Assembly: GCA_018304105.1 (NCBI GenBank)
Contig: JAGVWX010000010.1
Location: forward strand, 1 to 42,425
Reading direction: 5' to 3'
Length of the DNA stretch: 42,425 nucleotides
DNA from: Candidatus Pacearchaeota archaeon
GTDB lineage: Archaea > Nanobdellota > Nanobdellia > Pacearchaeales > GW2011-AR1
Shown: positions 7,840-16,739 of the stretch, piece after piece
Layout: each line of letters opens with the position of its first letter
How positions within the stretch are numbered: position 1 is the stretch's first letter
Notes under the pieces: model-generated
What the model was told of the DNA's origin: nothing
The model's database searches: none
What the model saw: the letters and a program-made list of their open reading frames with translations, nothing else
Program-made: the position numbers and the translations under genes

Positions 7840-8118
7840 ATGATAAGCGCAAAAACAATCTACTCGCTTTCAGTCATTTCTTTGGGATATTTTCTGATAG
7901 AATTTATTCTTTCAATACCTCCAATGTGTCAGTATCCATGTTTATCTGGGAAAATTTTTGGTTTAGCTCTTTATCTAACCACCTTCAAGTTATCAATAGA
8001 TTTCTTTCTCAGAAAAAAAGGCAACAAAAATGACTTTGCTTTAATGTTCTCTTCTTTTATAATTTCTTTAATTTTAATAACGTTGACTCTTCTGCTAATT
8101 TTTCTAATTGCATTTTAG
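7840..8118 (+). CDS. Small membrane protein immediately downstream of SRP RNA
   Basis: The 92-aa product has about three hydrophobic segments (residues 7-25, 36-53 and 67-91), two Cys in PPMCQYPCLSG and a basic loop FLRKKGNKNDF. The ATG begins about 10 nt after the end of the SRP RNA, so either it is read through from the SRP promoter or its promoter lies inside the RNA gene. No family recognised. Confidence 0.55.
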   Translation: MISAKTIYSLSVISLGYFLIEFILSIPPMCQYPCLSGKIFGLALYLTTFKLSIDFFLRKKGNKNDFALMFSSFIISLILITLTLLLIFLIAF

Positions 8119-8166
8119 TTTATAACGCACCGCAACTCCTAAATACCAATCTCTCTTCCTAGGGGA

Positions 8167-8757
8167 ATGAACAAAAGTGAATCAAGGATTCCCATTTGTC
8201 CGTTTTCTCAAACGAACAAAAGAGGTCAGTTCTTTCTTATCGCTGCAGTTGTCATAGTTTCAATCTTATTTGGCTTGTCTGCAATTTACACAAACATTGA
8301 AACTCCTTCCGAAGACAATTCCGTATACGACTTAACAAAAGAAATAAAATACGAAGCGGGAGTTGTAATAGATAGCGGAGTTTTCAATGCGCTGACAGAA
8401 GAAGAAAGGGACAAGAATGTTGAAAACCTTACAGACTATTACGCTTCAGCAAATCTCGGTTCAGATTTCATAATAATTTTTGGAAATCAAACAAACATGA
8501 CGGCTATTCTCCACAAAACAGAAGATACTGGAACCATAAGCATAAACATCGGGGACACCCAAACGTCTATTCCTTTTGACCAACCAAGAAAAAACAAAGC
8601 AAGCTTCGAATTGAACGATGACAAAAAAGTTACCATAATATTAGAAGGGAACATTAGTTATACATTCAACATCAAACCAGGAGAAATGTTCTTCATAATT
8701 CTTAAGAAAGAGACACAAGGCGAGCAATTTGTTTCAGCCTCAAGAGAACAAAGCTGA
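8167..8757 (+). CDS. Type IV pilin-like protein
   Basis: The 196-aa protein has a class III (prepilin) signal: a polar leader ending NKRG, then QFFLIAAVVIVSILFGL. An archaeal prepilin peptidase would be expected to cut after the G. The rest is an extracytoplasmic domain with several N-glycosylation sequons (ENLT, NQTN, NISY). A pilus engine occurs at 27.2-31.1 kb. The next gene, convergent on the other strand, ends 4 nt away. Subunit role is inferred from the leader only. Confidence 0.7.
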   Translation: MNKSESRIPICPFSQTNKRGQFFLIAAVVIVSILFGLSAIYTNIETPSEDNSVYDLTKEIKYEAGVVIDSGVFNALTEEERDKNVENLTDYYASANLGSDFIIIFGNQTNMTAILHKTEDTGTISINIGDTQTSIPFDQPRKNKASFELNDDKKVTIILEGNISYTFNIKPGEMFFIILKKETQGEQFVSASREQS

Positions 8758-8761
8758 ATCT

Positions 8762-9121
8762 TTAATCTGCTCTCGGCAGCCGACCTCTCATCTCAACATA
8801 AATTTCGATAAATCCATCGGGTACTTCGTCAAGTCTTCCGTTAGCATTGCACAATCTCAATAGTCTTTCATAATATGCGCTGACAAAAGCAGGCAGCCCA
8901 AGAAAATATTCTCTCGGACACCAATCTTGCATCATTCTCTGTTCATAATAGGAAAGCTGAGAAGTGTATTTCTTTTCTGGGTCGGTTGGCCCGTGAAGTA
9001 GTTCATATTCTTCCCTAAATTCAATAAGTCTTTTCAAAAATTCAGGGTTGGCTTCGAGAAATAAATCTCTTGTAGAAAGAATAAAGTGGTCTCCAATCAT
9101 CGTGTCGTCGGGCGAGGTCAT
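8762..9121 (-). CDS. Hypothetical cytoplasmic protein
   Basis: The 119-aa soluble protein is mostly helical and acidic. It uses Arg more than Lys (14 or so Arg, few Lys), unlike the Lys-rich neighbours, which hints at a different origin. No motif is recognised. It lies alone between two pilin-like genes, with its ATG 84 nt from the divergent gene to its right. Confidence 0.55.
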   Translation of the reverse strand: MTSPDDTMIGDHFILSTRDLFLEANPEFLKRLIEFREEYELLHGPTDPEKKYTSQLSYYEQRMMQDWCPREYFLGLPAFVSAYYERLLRLCNANGRLDEVPDGFIEIYVEMRGRLPRAD

Positions 9122-9174
9122 ATTAATTACCAGTTATAACAGTTAATATTCTTTTTGATATTCTAAAATAGTAT

Positions 9175-9185
9175 CATTTAAATAA
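9175..9185 (+). promoter_or_regulatory. TATA box for the pilin-like gene at 9206
   Basis: ATTTAAATAAA lies 20-30 nt before the ATG at 9206, consistent with a leaderless transcript. Confidence 0.45.
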
Positions 9186-9205
9186 ACTTTCAACTTCAAC
9201 TGTCC

Positions 9206-9700
9206 ATGCACAATAACAAAAAGGGGGTGAGCTTGATGGTTGGTTACGCTTTGCTTATTGTAATTGCCATAGCCCTCGCCGCAATAGTCTACCCTTATCT
9301 AAAATCCATCGGAGTTCCCATAGAAAAAGTCGAATGCAATCCAGACATAAGCCTTTCAATTGAAAACATTTCCTGCAATAGGGCTGGCCGTTCATTATCA
9401 TTCAACCTTTTAAATCGCGGTTTGTTTAACGTCACCGGAGTTTACATTAGGTTTGCCGAAGCCGAAAGAAGTATTAGGCCCCAAATTAACACAGGAAAAG
9501 AATTATATCTTACAGGTTTGGTGAATCCCGCCCCCTTGGGTCCAGGGCAGGAAACGCCTCTTCTCAATTATCACGTAAGCGTTTCTGCTTCCCCTTCAGA
9601 ACAAGAATTTGTATTAGAAGTCCAGCCAGCAATTTTCAAAAAGAGCGTCTTAGTCCCTTGCTCGAATAAGATTATTACTCAATCTGTCGAATGTATTTAA
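9206..9700 (+). CDS. Type IV pilin-like protein
   Basis: The 164-aa protein begins with a short leader containing NNKKG, then the helix VSLMVGYALLIVIAIALAAI, a typical archaeal prepilin N terminus (cleavage expected after KKG). The roughly 125-residue head has paired Cys and looks beta-rich. A homologous N terminus occurs in the pilin-like proteins at 31628 and 32190. Expected to be assembled by a PilB/PilC-type machine; subunit type unknown. Confidence 0.72.
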   Translation: MHNNKKGVSLMVGYALLIVIAIALAAIVYPYLKSIGVPIEKVECNPDISLSIENISCNRAGRSLSFNLLNRGLFNVTGVYIRFAEAERSIRPQINTGKELYLTGLVNPAPLGPGQETPLLNYHVSVSASPSEQEFVLEVQPAIFKKSVLVPCSNKIITQSVECI

Positions 9701-9763
9701 TCGTCGCGAATACAAATTCTTATGCGAGTGAAACGAGTATCTGGATGGCAACTATAACAATCC

Positions 9764-9771
9764 TTAAATAA
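9764..9771 (+). promoter_or_regulatory. TATA box for mre11-rad50
   Basis: TTAAATAA lies 20-28 nt before the mre11 ATG at 9792. Confidence 0.5.
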
Positions 9772-9791
9772 CTCACGCCTATTAAAGCATC

Positions 9792-10955
9792 ATGAAGTTT
9801 GCCCACCTTGGCGACTGCCATCTCGGAGGCTGGAGACAACCCGAATTAAAAGAGTTAAACTTCAGGAGTTTTCAGATTGCCCTTGAGAGAATAGCTAAAG
9901 AAAATGTTGACTTTATCTTGATAGCAGGAGATCTGTTTGACACAGCATACCCTCCAATCGAAACCCTCAAAGAAACATTCGATGAATTCAGAAAGATAAA
10001 GGAAAAAAACGTTCCGGTCTTTCTTATAGCCGGAAGCCATGACTATTCTGTCTCTGGAAAAACATTCCTTGACGTTTTAGAACGCTCCGGCTTTTGTAAA
10101 AACGTTGCAAAATTTGAAGAGCGTGACGGAAAAATACTTCTTCTTCCAACGATATTCGAAAACGTCGCCATATACGGCTATCCTGGAAAAAAGTCCGGAT
10201 TGGAAGTTGACGACATAGAAAAAATAAAACTCCATGATTCCCCCGGATTGTTCAAAATTCTGATGCTTCATACAACAATCAAAGACGCAATAGGAAATAT
10301 TCCGATGAAATCAGTCGATGAAACAAAACTTCCAAATGTGAACTACACTGCTCTTGCCCATCTTCACATAGACTACAATAAGAACGGCCGCGTTTACTCC
10401 GGCCCAATATTTCCAAACAACTTATCAGAGTTAGAGGAATTAAAATACGGCTCTTTTTACATCTATGACAACGGTCAAATAAAGAAGAACGAAATCAAAT
10501 TAGTTGATGTAGCTTCCTTAAGATATGAAACAAATAACGCCCTTGATGCAACAGAAAAAATCCTCCAAAAAATGAACGATTTGGACATAAAAGACAAAAT
10601 TTTAATCCTAAGAGTTTCCGGGGTTTTAGAAAAAGGAAAGCTTTCAGACATAGATTTTCAGAAAATAGAGGCTTTGTCAAAATCTAAAGGAGCAATAGTA
10701 TTTCTAAAGAGCACATCCAAACTTCATGTTGCAGAATCAGAAACTGAATCTGAAATTTTCGATTCAGAAAACTTGGAATCAGAAATTCAGAAGCAATTCG
10801 AAGAAAAAAATCCAAACAAATTCAACGATTTAATCCCCTCATTGATTAAGTCTCTTCAGACAGAAAAGCTTGAAGATGAAACCCAGTCGACTTTCGAAGA
10901 CAGGATACTATCAGAGTCAAGAAACATTATCGAAAATGCGGTTCAAAAAAATTAG
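9792..10955 (+). CDS. mre11: Mre11 DNA repair nuclease
   Basis: Mn-dependent 3'-5' exonuclease/endonuclease of the Mre11-Rad50 complex for DNA double-strand break processing. The 387-aa protein has the calcineurin-type phosphodiesterase motifs in order: GDCHLGG (residues 7-13), AGDLFD (about 46-51), AGSHDYS (about 80), MLHT (about 158) and HLHID (about 190). The third motif is GSHD where the family usually has GNHD, so the Asn metal ligand is replaced by Ser. The C-terminal part is acidic and helical, as expected for the capping and Rad50-binding region. It overlaps the rad50 start by 20 nt, indicating translational coupling. Confidence 0.93.
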   Translation: MKFAHLGDCHLGGWRQPELKELNFRSFQIALERIAKENVDFILIAGDLFDTAYPPIETLKETFDEFRKIKEKNVPVFLIAGSHDYSVSGKTFLDVLERSGFCKNVAKFEERDGKILLLPTIFENVAIYGYPGKKSGLEVDDIEKIKLHDSPGLFKILMLHTTIKDAIGNIPMKSVDETKLPNVNYTALAHLHIDYNKNGRVYSGPIFPNNLSELEELKYGSFYIYDNGQIKKNEIKLVDVASLRYETNNALDATEKILQKMNDLDIKDKILILRVSGVLEKGKLSDIDFQKIEALSKSKGAIVFLKSTSKLHVAESETESEIFDSENLESEIQKQFEEKNPNKFNDLIPSLIKSLQTEKLEDETQSTFEDRILSESRNIIENAVQKN

Positions 10956-13014
10956 GCTTTCAAACATTAGGTCATACAAGGATCAGGAGATAACTTTCCC
11001 AGATGGTTCTCTCCTGCTGTCCGGAGATGTTGGTTGTGGAAAAACCTCGATTTTAATGGCTTTAGAATATGCCTTGTTCGGGCTTCAGCCCGGCCAAAAA
11101 GGCAACGCTCTTTTAAGAAACAACGAAAATTTTGGCGAGGTTTCGCTGGAACTGGAAATCCAAGGCAGAACCGTCCTTATCGAAAGAAAATTAAAAAGAA
11201 CTCCGAAGGGTGTGAGCAACGAGTATGCAGCAATTACCATAGATGGAATAAAAAACGAATCTTCTGTCACAGAAATAAAATCTAAAATAGTCTCCCTTCT
11301 AGGGTATCCTTCAGAATTTGTAAAAAAGAATAACATCCTTTACAGGTACACCGTCCACACAGCGCAGGAGCAGATGAAAGAAATAATTCTCGAAGACCCG
11401 GAAACAAGAGTGAACATCTTAAGGCACGTTTTCGGTGTTGATAAATACAGAATCATCAAAGACAACTTAACAATTCTGCTTAGCAGCCTAAAGAGCGACT
11501 CAAAGATTTTGCAGGGAGAAATTATGAGCCTGGACAGAGACAAAGAAAATTTAGAATTAAGAAATACTGGAATAAGAATCCTCAATGAAAAAATCGGCCT
11601 GAAAAAAGCGGAATTAGAATCAAAGACAAAAAGCAGGCAGGAGGTTGAGTCAGAGCTTGCATCAATAGAAGAAAGCTTGGAAGAAAAAAGGAAATACGAG
11701 CAAGAAATAGAAAAAACAAAGATTCATATTTCAACGAAAAGAGAACTGCTTTCAAGGTTGATGAGGGAAGAGGAAGAATCCAAAAAACTTCTTTCAGATT
11801 CAAAAGAGATATTCAGAGAATCGGCCTTAAAAGAATTGGTGGGATATATTCAAGCTAAAAGAGAAGATTTAGATAAACTTAATACGAAAAACATAGACAC
11901 AACCGCGAAATACTCCAGATTTGAACAAGAGCAAAACGAAATTCTTGCCAAAAAAGAAAGGATTTTCAAAATAGACATTTGTCCTACTTGCCTTCAGGAC
12001 GTTCCAGAGCATCACAAGCACAACATTTTGAATGATGCCGAAGCAAAACTTTCATCAATAAAAAACCAGTTGGAATCTCTTGAGAAAGAAAGAAAAAATC
12101 TCTTTGAGCTGATAAAATTAAACAAGCAGCAGCTCACAGACTTTGAAGAGAACCGTTGGAAAATGGAAGTGTTAAAAAATAAACAGGAACAGATAGAGCG
12201 CGCAAAGACAAAGCTGATTGAAATAACAAGGCAAAAAGAATCTCTTTCAAAAGACCAGGACTTGCTCTTAAGCCATATTGAAGGCCTTAGGGGGAGAATT
12301 CTGGAATATTCCCCATTTGAAATAAAATTCAAGACCAAGGAACTTGAACTCAAAAAAGCCCTGTCCGAAGAGAAAAATGTAGAGATCTCCCTAGCCGAAT
12401 TGGTTAGAGAACTGGAAATTTCCCACAAGGAAATTGCTCTTTTTCAGGAAATGATAAAAAAGAAAGAACAGTCCAAAACGAGGCTCTATAAGCTCAACGA
12501 ATTGTCTGATTGGCTTTCTACTCAGTTTCTCAAATTGATTGACACGACAGAAAGAAACGTACTCTTGAAGTTAAGAAAAGAATTTTCTTCTCTTTTCAGA
12601 AAATGGTTTCTTATGCTTATCTCGGAAAATTCATTAGATTCTCAAATAGACGAAAACTTTACTCCCGTAATTTTACAAGGAGAAACTGAAATGGATTACA
12701 GTTACCTTTCCGGAGGTGAAAGAACAGCCGTCGCCTTAGCATACCGTCTTGCTCTAAACCAAACAATAAATTCATTGATGAGCAAGATTCGTACTCGCGG
12801 CCTGATTATCCTGGACGAACCGACCGATGGTTTTTCAGAAACACAGATAAACAAGATTCGGGATATCTTGGAAGAATTGAACGCAGAACAATTAATTATA
12901 GTAAGCCATGAACAGAAAATAGAAAGCTTTGTAGACAATGTGATAAAGGTAACCAAAGAAAATGACACTTCTTCTATTGAAGAAATTCTTACTCAAAAAA
13001 CTGATTCCGTCTAA
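10936..13014 (+). CDS. rad50: Rad50 ATPase
   Basis: SMC-like ATPase partner of Mre11 in end tethering and resection. From the ATG at 10936 the protein is 692 aa and starts MRFKKIRLSNIRSY, the usual Rad50 N terminus. An ATG further upstream in frame would add 22 residues with no family resemblance. Seen in order: Walker A GDVGCGKTS (residues 30-38), Q-loop region, long coiled coil, zinc hook CPTC (about 350), returning coiled coil, signature LSGGERTA (about 590), Walker B LIILDEPTDG (about 623) and the H-loop VSHE. Shorter coiled coils than the roughly 850-900 aa of many archaeal Rad50s fit a reduced genome. Confidence 0.95.
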   Translation: MRFKKIRLSNIRSYKDQEITFPDGSLLLSGDVGCGKTSILMALEYALFGLQPGQKGNALLRNNENFGEVSLELEIQGRTVLIERKLKRTPKGVSNEYAAITIDGIKNESSVTEIKSKIVSLLGYPSEFVKKNNILYRYTVHTAQEQMKEIILEDPETRVNILRHVFGVDKYRIIKDNLTILLSSLKSDSKILQGEIMSLDRDKENLELRNTGIRILNEKIGLKKAELESKTKSRQEVESELASIEESLEEKRKYEQEIEKTKIHISTKRELLSRLMREEEESKKLLSDSKEIFRESALKELVGYIQAKREDLDKLNTKNIDTTAKYSRFEQEQNEILAKKERIFKIDICPTCLQDVPEHHKHNILNDAEAKLSSIKNQLESLEKERKNLFELIKLNKQQLTDFEENRWKMEVLKNKQEQIERAKTKLIEITRQKESLSKDQDLLLSHIEGLRGRILEYSPFEIKFKTKELELKKALSEEKNVEISLAELVRELEISHKEIALFQEMIKKKEQSKTRLYKLNELSDWLSTQFLKLIDTTERNVLLKLRKEFSSLFRKWFLMLISENSLDSQIDENFTPVILQGETEMDYSYLSGGERTAVALAYRLALNQTINSLMSKIRTRGLIILDEPTDGFSETQINKIRDILEELNAEQLIIVSHEQKIESFVDNVIKVTKENDTSSIEEILTQKTDSV

Positions 13015-13102
13015 TAACATCGATTCGTTTCCTTCATTATTCAGCTCGTTCTTTTTCGTCGCATTCTCACTTAGCCTTGCTAACATCCGTGAAACCAAAA
13101 AA

Positions 13103-13110
13103 CTTAAATA
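13103..13110 (+). promoter_or_regulatory. TATA box for psmB-aCPSF1
   Basis: CTTAAATA lies 40-47 nt upstream of the psmB ATG, in the only gap (135 nt) between rad50 and psmB. I see nothing else in that gap. Confidence 0.4.
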
Positions 13111-13149
13111 CCCGCAGCATATTAAAGGTGTATCTATTCTCTTACCACT

Positions 13150-13812
13150 ATGGAGACATTAACTGAAGAAATTTCTAAAAATATGCTGAAGTCAAACACA
13201 AGCATAGTTGGAATCGTCTGCAAAGACGGCATTGTTATGGCCGGCGATAGGAGGGCCACCGCAGGACATTATATTGCAGGCAAGCGTGAAAGAAAAATTC
13301 ACAGAATAAATGATTACTTGCTTGTTGCTTGGACTGGTGGGGTTTCAGACGCACAACTAACAACAAAAGTCATCGCGGCAGAATTAAGGTTGAAAGAACT
13401 CAAAACTAGAAGTCGTCCTTCTGTAAGCGAAGCAGCATACCTGACAGGAATTTCATTCTACAGAAACATTCGAACGCCCAGCATGGTTCCCCATATCGTT
13501 GGAACTTTAGTTGCAGGCTTTAACGAAGATGGAACAACTGAATTATTTACCATTGAACCTGCAGGTTCTGTCCTAAAAGTAGATGATTTCGACGCAAACT
13601 TCTCTTCTGGAATGCCTTACATCATGGGCCTTTTAGAAAACCGTTACAATAAAGACGTAACCGTAAAAGAAGCAATTAGTCTAGCAAGTGACTGCATCAA
13701 AGCCGCAATCCAAAGAGACTCCGGTTCAGGCAACGGCGTAGATGTTTTCACAATCACTAAAGACGGAATAAAGCACGTTGTTTCTGAAGAAATAGTTCCG
13801 CAATACAAGTAA
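13150..13812 (+). CDS. psmB: Proteasome beta subunit
   Basis: Ntn-hydrolase that forms the proteolytic chamber of the 20S proteasome. The 220-aa precursor has a propeptide of about 16 residues, then TSIVGIVCKDG. Aligned to archaeal beta subunits, the catalytic set is intact: Thr1 (Thr17 of the precursor), Asp17 in AGDRRA, Lys33 in KRERKIHRI, Ser129 in SSGMP, and Asp166/Ser169 in RDSGSG. The residue before Thr1 is Asn, not the nearly invariant Gly, which may affect self-processing. psmB is 12 nt upstream of aCPSF1, a pairing seen in many archaea. No alpha subunit or PAN lies in this window. Confidence 0.95.
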   Translation: METLTEEISKNMLKSNTSIVGIVCKDGIVMAGDRRATAGHYIAGKRERKIHRINDYLLVAWTGGVSDAQLTTKVIAAELRLKELKTRSRPSVSEAAYLTGISFYRNIRTPSMVPHIVGTLVAGFNEDGTTELFTIEPAGSVLKVDDFDANFSSGMPYIMGLLENRYNKDVTVKEAISLASDCIKAAIQRDSGSGNGVDVFTITKDGIKHVVSEEIVPQYK

Positions 13813-13824
13813 ACCAATAATAAA

Positions 13825-15717
13825 ATGGCAGACATCTTAAAGACAATTAAAGAAGAATTACCAGATATAATTAGCGACGCAAATTTTGAAGGCGCAAACA
13901 TAGTCTTGTATACTAAAGATAAAGAATTCTTTAAGAACGGCGATGAAAAAATAAAGGACGTAGTCTCAAAGATTAAAAAAAGAGTGGAGTTAAGGGCAGA
14001 CAGGGAAATCTTGGCAAGTGAAGAAGCCACAGAAAAAACAATTCGCGCCTTGGTTCAGGAAGATGCAGAAATCGTAAATATAATCTTCGACGCACCAAGA
14101 AGTGTCGTTATCATAGAAGCAAAAAGGCCTGGCCTCGTAATAGGCAAGCAAGGTTCAATTCTCAGCGACATAAAAAAATCAACTTTCTGGTTGCCAACCG
14201 TGCAGCGTTCTCCTGCAATCCCTTCAAAAATTACGGAAAAGATACGCTCCGTTCTTTATGCCAACAATGTTTACCGAAGAAAATTCCTGCATGAAGTCGG
14301 CAAAAAAATCTACAACGACTGGAGCTCCGAAAAAAAGGAAATCTGGATTCGCTTGACAGTGCTTGGCAGCGGCGCCCAAGTCGGAAGGTCTTGCTTTCTT
14401 TTGCATACACCAAATTCGAAGATTATCTTGGACTGTGGAATCAATCCTGCGATTAGCGAAGGCCCTGAAAAGTACCCTTATTTAGACGTTTCTGAAATTG
14501 GGGACATAAACACGATAGACGCAGTAATATTATCCCATGCTCATCTGGACCATTCCGGACTTGTCCCTTATCTTTACAAGATGGGTTACAAAGGTCCTTG
14601 TTATATGACTGCACCGACAAGAGACATCGCCGCGCTTTTGCAATTAGACTTAATTGGCGTGGCTTACAAAAAAGCTCAATTTCCTCTTTACAAGGCAGAA
14701 GATATAAAAGAAATGGTAAGGCATTCAATTAGTTTAGACTACGGGGAAGTCACAGACATAACGCCCGATATAAGAATAACTCTTTACAACGCAGGTCATG
14801 TTCTTGGTTCAGCCCAAGTTCATCTCAACATAGGCAACGGTCTGCACAACTTCGTTTATACTGGAGATACAAAATATGCAAAAACCAGATTGTTGGACGC
14901 TGCCGCAAACAGATTTCCAAGAGTTGAGACTATTCAGTTAGAATCTACTTATGGCGGAAAGCAGGATGTTCTCCCGCCGTTTAGGGAAGTTGAAGAAAGA
15001 TTCCTGGAAATAGTCAATGAAACCATTTCAAAAAAAGGAAAGGTGCTTCTTCCAGAGCTTGGCTTAGGGCACGCACAAGAAACAATGCTAAGAGTAGAAG
15101 AAGCGATTCGCACAGGCAAATTGCCAAAAATTCCAGTCTACATTGACGGCATGATTTGGGATATTAACGCCATTCATACAGCTTACCCTGATTTTTTATC
15201 AGCAAATGTTCGAAACCAAGTCTTTCAGGACAACAATCCTTTTCTCTCGGACATTTTCAAAAGAATCGGCTCTGCCACAGAAAGAAAACAAGTCATTGAA
15301 GGCGGCTCTTGCATAATCATTGCTACATCAGGAATGCTTGTTGGCGGTGCTTCGGTGGAATATTTTAGAAATTTCGCAGAGAACCCAAACAACGTCATAA
15401 TCTTCGGATGCTACCAAGCAGTTGGCTCTCTCGGAAGAGAAGTAAGAGATGGCGCAAAAGAAGTAAACCTCGGCAAGGATTATGGCAACGACATGTTAAA
15501 AGTAAATCTTCGGGTTGAAACAATGTATGGCCTCTCCCCGCATTCCAGCAGGAATGAACTCCTTCAATTCATCAGTCGAATGATTCCTCGGCCTAAAAAA
15601 GTTATAATCAATCACGGGGAAATTTCCAAATCTTTAGACCTCGCATCTACACTTTACAGGTCGAACAATGTTGAAACAACTGTGCCTAAAAATCTTGAGA
15701 CGATTAGGCTGAAGTAA
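13825..15717 (+). CDS. aCPSF1 (FttA) KH-domain beta-CASP ribonuclease
   Basis: Archaeal homologue of CPSF73. The family cleaves RNA 3' ends and acts as a transcription termination factor. The 630-aa protein has N-terminal KH-type RNA-binding domains (residues 1-150, with VVIIEAKRPGLVIGKQGSI), then a metallo-beta-lactamase core with the zinc motif HAHLDHSG (about 238-245), AGHVLGSAQ, TGDTKY and ESTYGGK. The beta-CASP insert follows, and the last motifs are ATSGML and the C-terminal HGE. Length and architecture match the family. It is co-transcribed with psmB (12-nt gap). Confidence 0.95.
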   Translation: MADILKTIKEELPDIISDANFEGANIVLYTKDKEFFKNGDEKIKDVVSKIKKRVELRADREILASEEATEKTIRALVQEDAEIVNIIFDAPRSVVIIEAKRPGLVIGKQGSILSDIKKSTFWLPTVQRSPAIPSKITEKIRSVLYANNVYRRKFLHEVGKKIYNDWSSEKKEIWIRLTVLGSGAQVGRSCFLLHTPNSKIILDCGINPAISEGPEKYPYLDVSEIGDINTIDAVILSHAHLDHSGLVPYLYKMGYKGPCYMTAPTRDIAALLQLDLIGVAYKKAQFPLYKAEDIKEMVRHSISLDYGEVTDITPDIRITLYNAGHVLGSAQVHLNIGNGLHNFVYTGDTKYAKTRLLDAAANRFPRVETIQLESTYGGKQDVLPPFREVEERFLEIVNETISKKGKVLLPELGLGHAQETMLRVEEAIRTGKLPKIPVYIDGMIWDINAIHTAYPDFLSANVRNQVFQDNNPFLSDIFKRIGSATERKQVIEGGSCIIIATSGMLVGGASVEYFRNFAENPNNVIIFGCYQAVGSLGREVRDGAKEVNLGKDYGNDMLKVNLRVETMYGLSPHSSRNELLQFISRMIPRPKKVIINHGEISKSLDLASTLYRSNNVETTVPKNLETIRLK

Positions 15718-15718
15718 A

Positions 15719-15729
15719 CAATTAAAAAC
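15719..15729 (+). promoter_or_regulatory. TATA box for the presenilin-like gene
   Basis: AATTAAAAACC lies 21-31 nt before the ATG at 15750, directly after the aCPSF1 stop codon. Confidence 0.45.
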
Positions 15730-15749
15730 CTTTCAGAACATAAACAATC

Positions 15750-16676
15750 ATGAAACACACCTGGGTAATTACCCTCCTGCTTTTAGCAATGTTTTTCGTC
15801 ACCCAGATGCTCGGGTTATTCGTAATCAACCAATATTCTCCGAGAGACCAGACTCTTGGTCAGGAACTCCCCTACGGGATGGAGCCTCCAAAAGAGGTTG
15901 CGCCGCGCTCCGCATTTGACCTGGTTTTTAGTTTCGCAATTGCCTTTGCATTAGTTGTCGTGCTGATGTTGATTTTAACAAAATACAGAGCAGAAACCTT
16001 TCTTAGGTTATGGTTCTTTGCCGTGGTTACTTTAGCAATAGGAATAACATTGAATTCGGTATTAACTTATCTGCCGAACTCTTCACTTCTCGCGCTTGTC
16101 ATTGCACTGCCTCTCGCATTTTTTAAAATCTTTAAAAGAAATTTGCTCGTGCATAATATCACTGAACTGTTTGTCTACCCGGGCATTGCTGCAATCTTCG
16201 TCGTCATGTTAATGTCCTGGACAACTTCGCCGCTCACAGCAATAATAATCATTTTAATTCTAATTTCTATTTACGACATGTATGCAGTTTGGCACGCGGG
16301 CTTCATGCAAAAGATGGCTGCCTATCAAATTCAAACACTCAAAGTTTTCACCGGTTTCTTCGTTCCATATATAGGCAAGAAAGAGAAAAAAATAATTAGT
16401 AAAATGGCCAAAACCAAATCAAAAAATAAAACCGACGGCAAAGTCAAGGTCGGCGTAGCAATTCTTGGGGGAGGAGATATCGTTTTTCCAATTATCTTGG
16501 CAGGAATTGTGTTCATCCAAATAGGAATTATTTCGGCGCTGATAGTTTCTTTAGGAGCCACACTCGCTCTTGCAACACTATTCTATTTGTCGGAAAAGGG
16601 TAAATTTTATCCAGCTATGCCGTTTATAACAACCGGATGTTTTGTTGCTCTAGGAATTTCAAGGGCCTTCACATAG
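15750..16676 (+). CDS. Presenilin/SPP-type intramembrane aspartyl protease (family A22)
   Basis: The 308-aa membrane protein has nine predicted transmembrane helices, the presenilin/signal-peptide-peptidase topology. The catalytic Asp pair is visible: YD in helix 6 (SIYDMYAVWHAG) and GGGD in helix 7 (VAILGGGDIVFP), the GxGD signature. The PAL motif of helix 9 is modified to PAMPF. Family members cleave substrates within the membrane, often signal-peptide remnants. A basic loop between helices 6 and 7 contains many Lys. It follows aCPSF1 with its own TATA box. Confidence 0.88.
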   Translation: MKHTWVITLLLLAMFFVTQMLGLFVINQYSPRDQTLGQELPYGMEPPKEVAPRSAFDLVFSFAIAFALVVVLMLILTKYRAETFLRLWFFAVVTLAIGITLNSVLTYLPNSSLLALVIALPLAFFKIFKRNLLVHNITELFVYPGIAAIFVVMLMSWTTSPLTAIIIILILISIYDMYAVWHAGFMQKMAAYQIQTLKVFTGFFVPYIGKKEKKIISKMAKTKSKNKTDGKVKVGVAILGGGDIVFPIILAGIVFIQIGIISALIVSLGATLALATLFYLSEKGKFYPAMPFITTGCFVALGISRAFT

Positions 16677-16710
16677 TTTGTCATTGTTCAGTTGCAACAT
16701 AACCGTAAAG

Positions 16711-16719
16711 TTTATAAAC
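16711..16719 (+). promoter_or_regulatory. TATA box for the TrmB-like gene
   Basis: TTTATAAAC lies 21-29 nt before the ATG at 16740. It overlaps the coding extension that a TTG start at 16692 would give, so it argues for the ATG start. Confidence 0.5.
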
Positions 16720-16739
16720 GAATTGTTTGTTGTCCCTTG

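Noticed and set aside
7559-7858. A 99-aa open frame antisense to the SRP RNA
   Set aside because: It lies fully over the GC-rich structured RNA; the open frame is a by-product of base composition.
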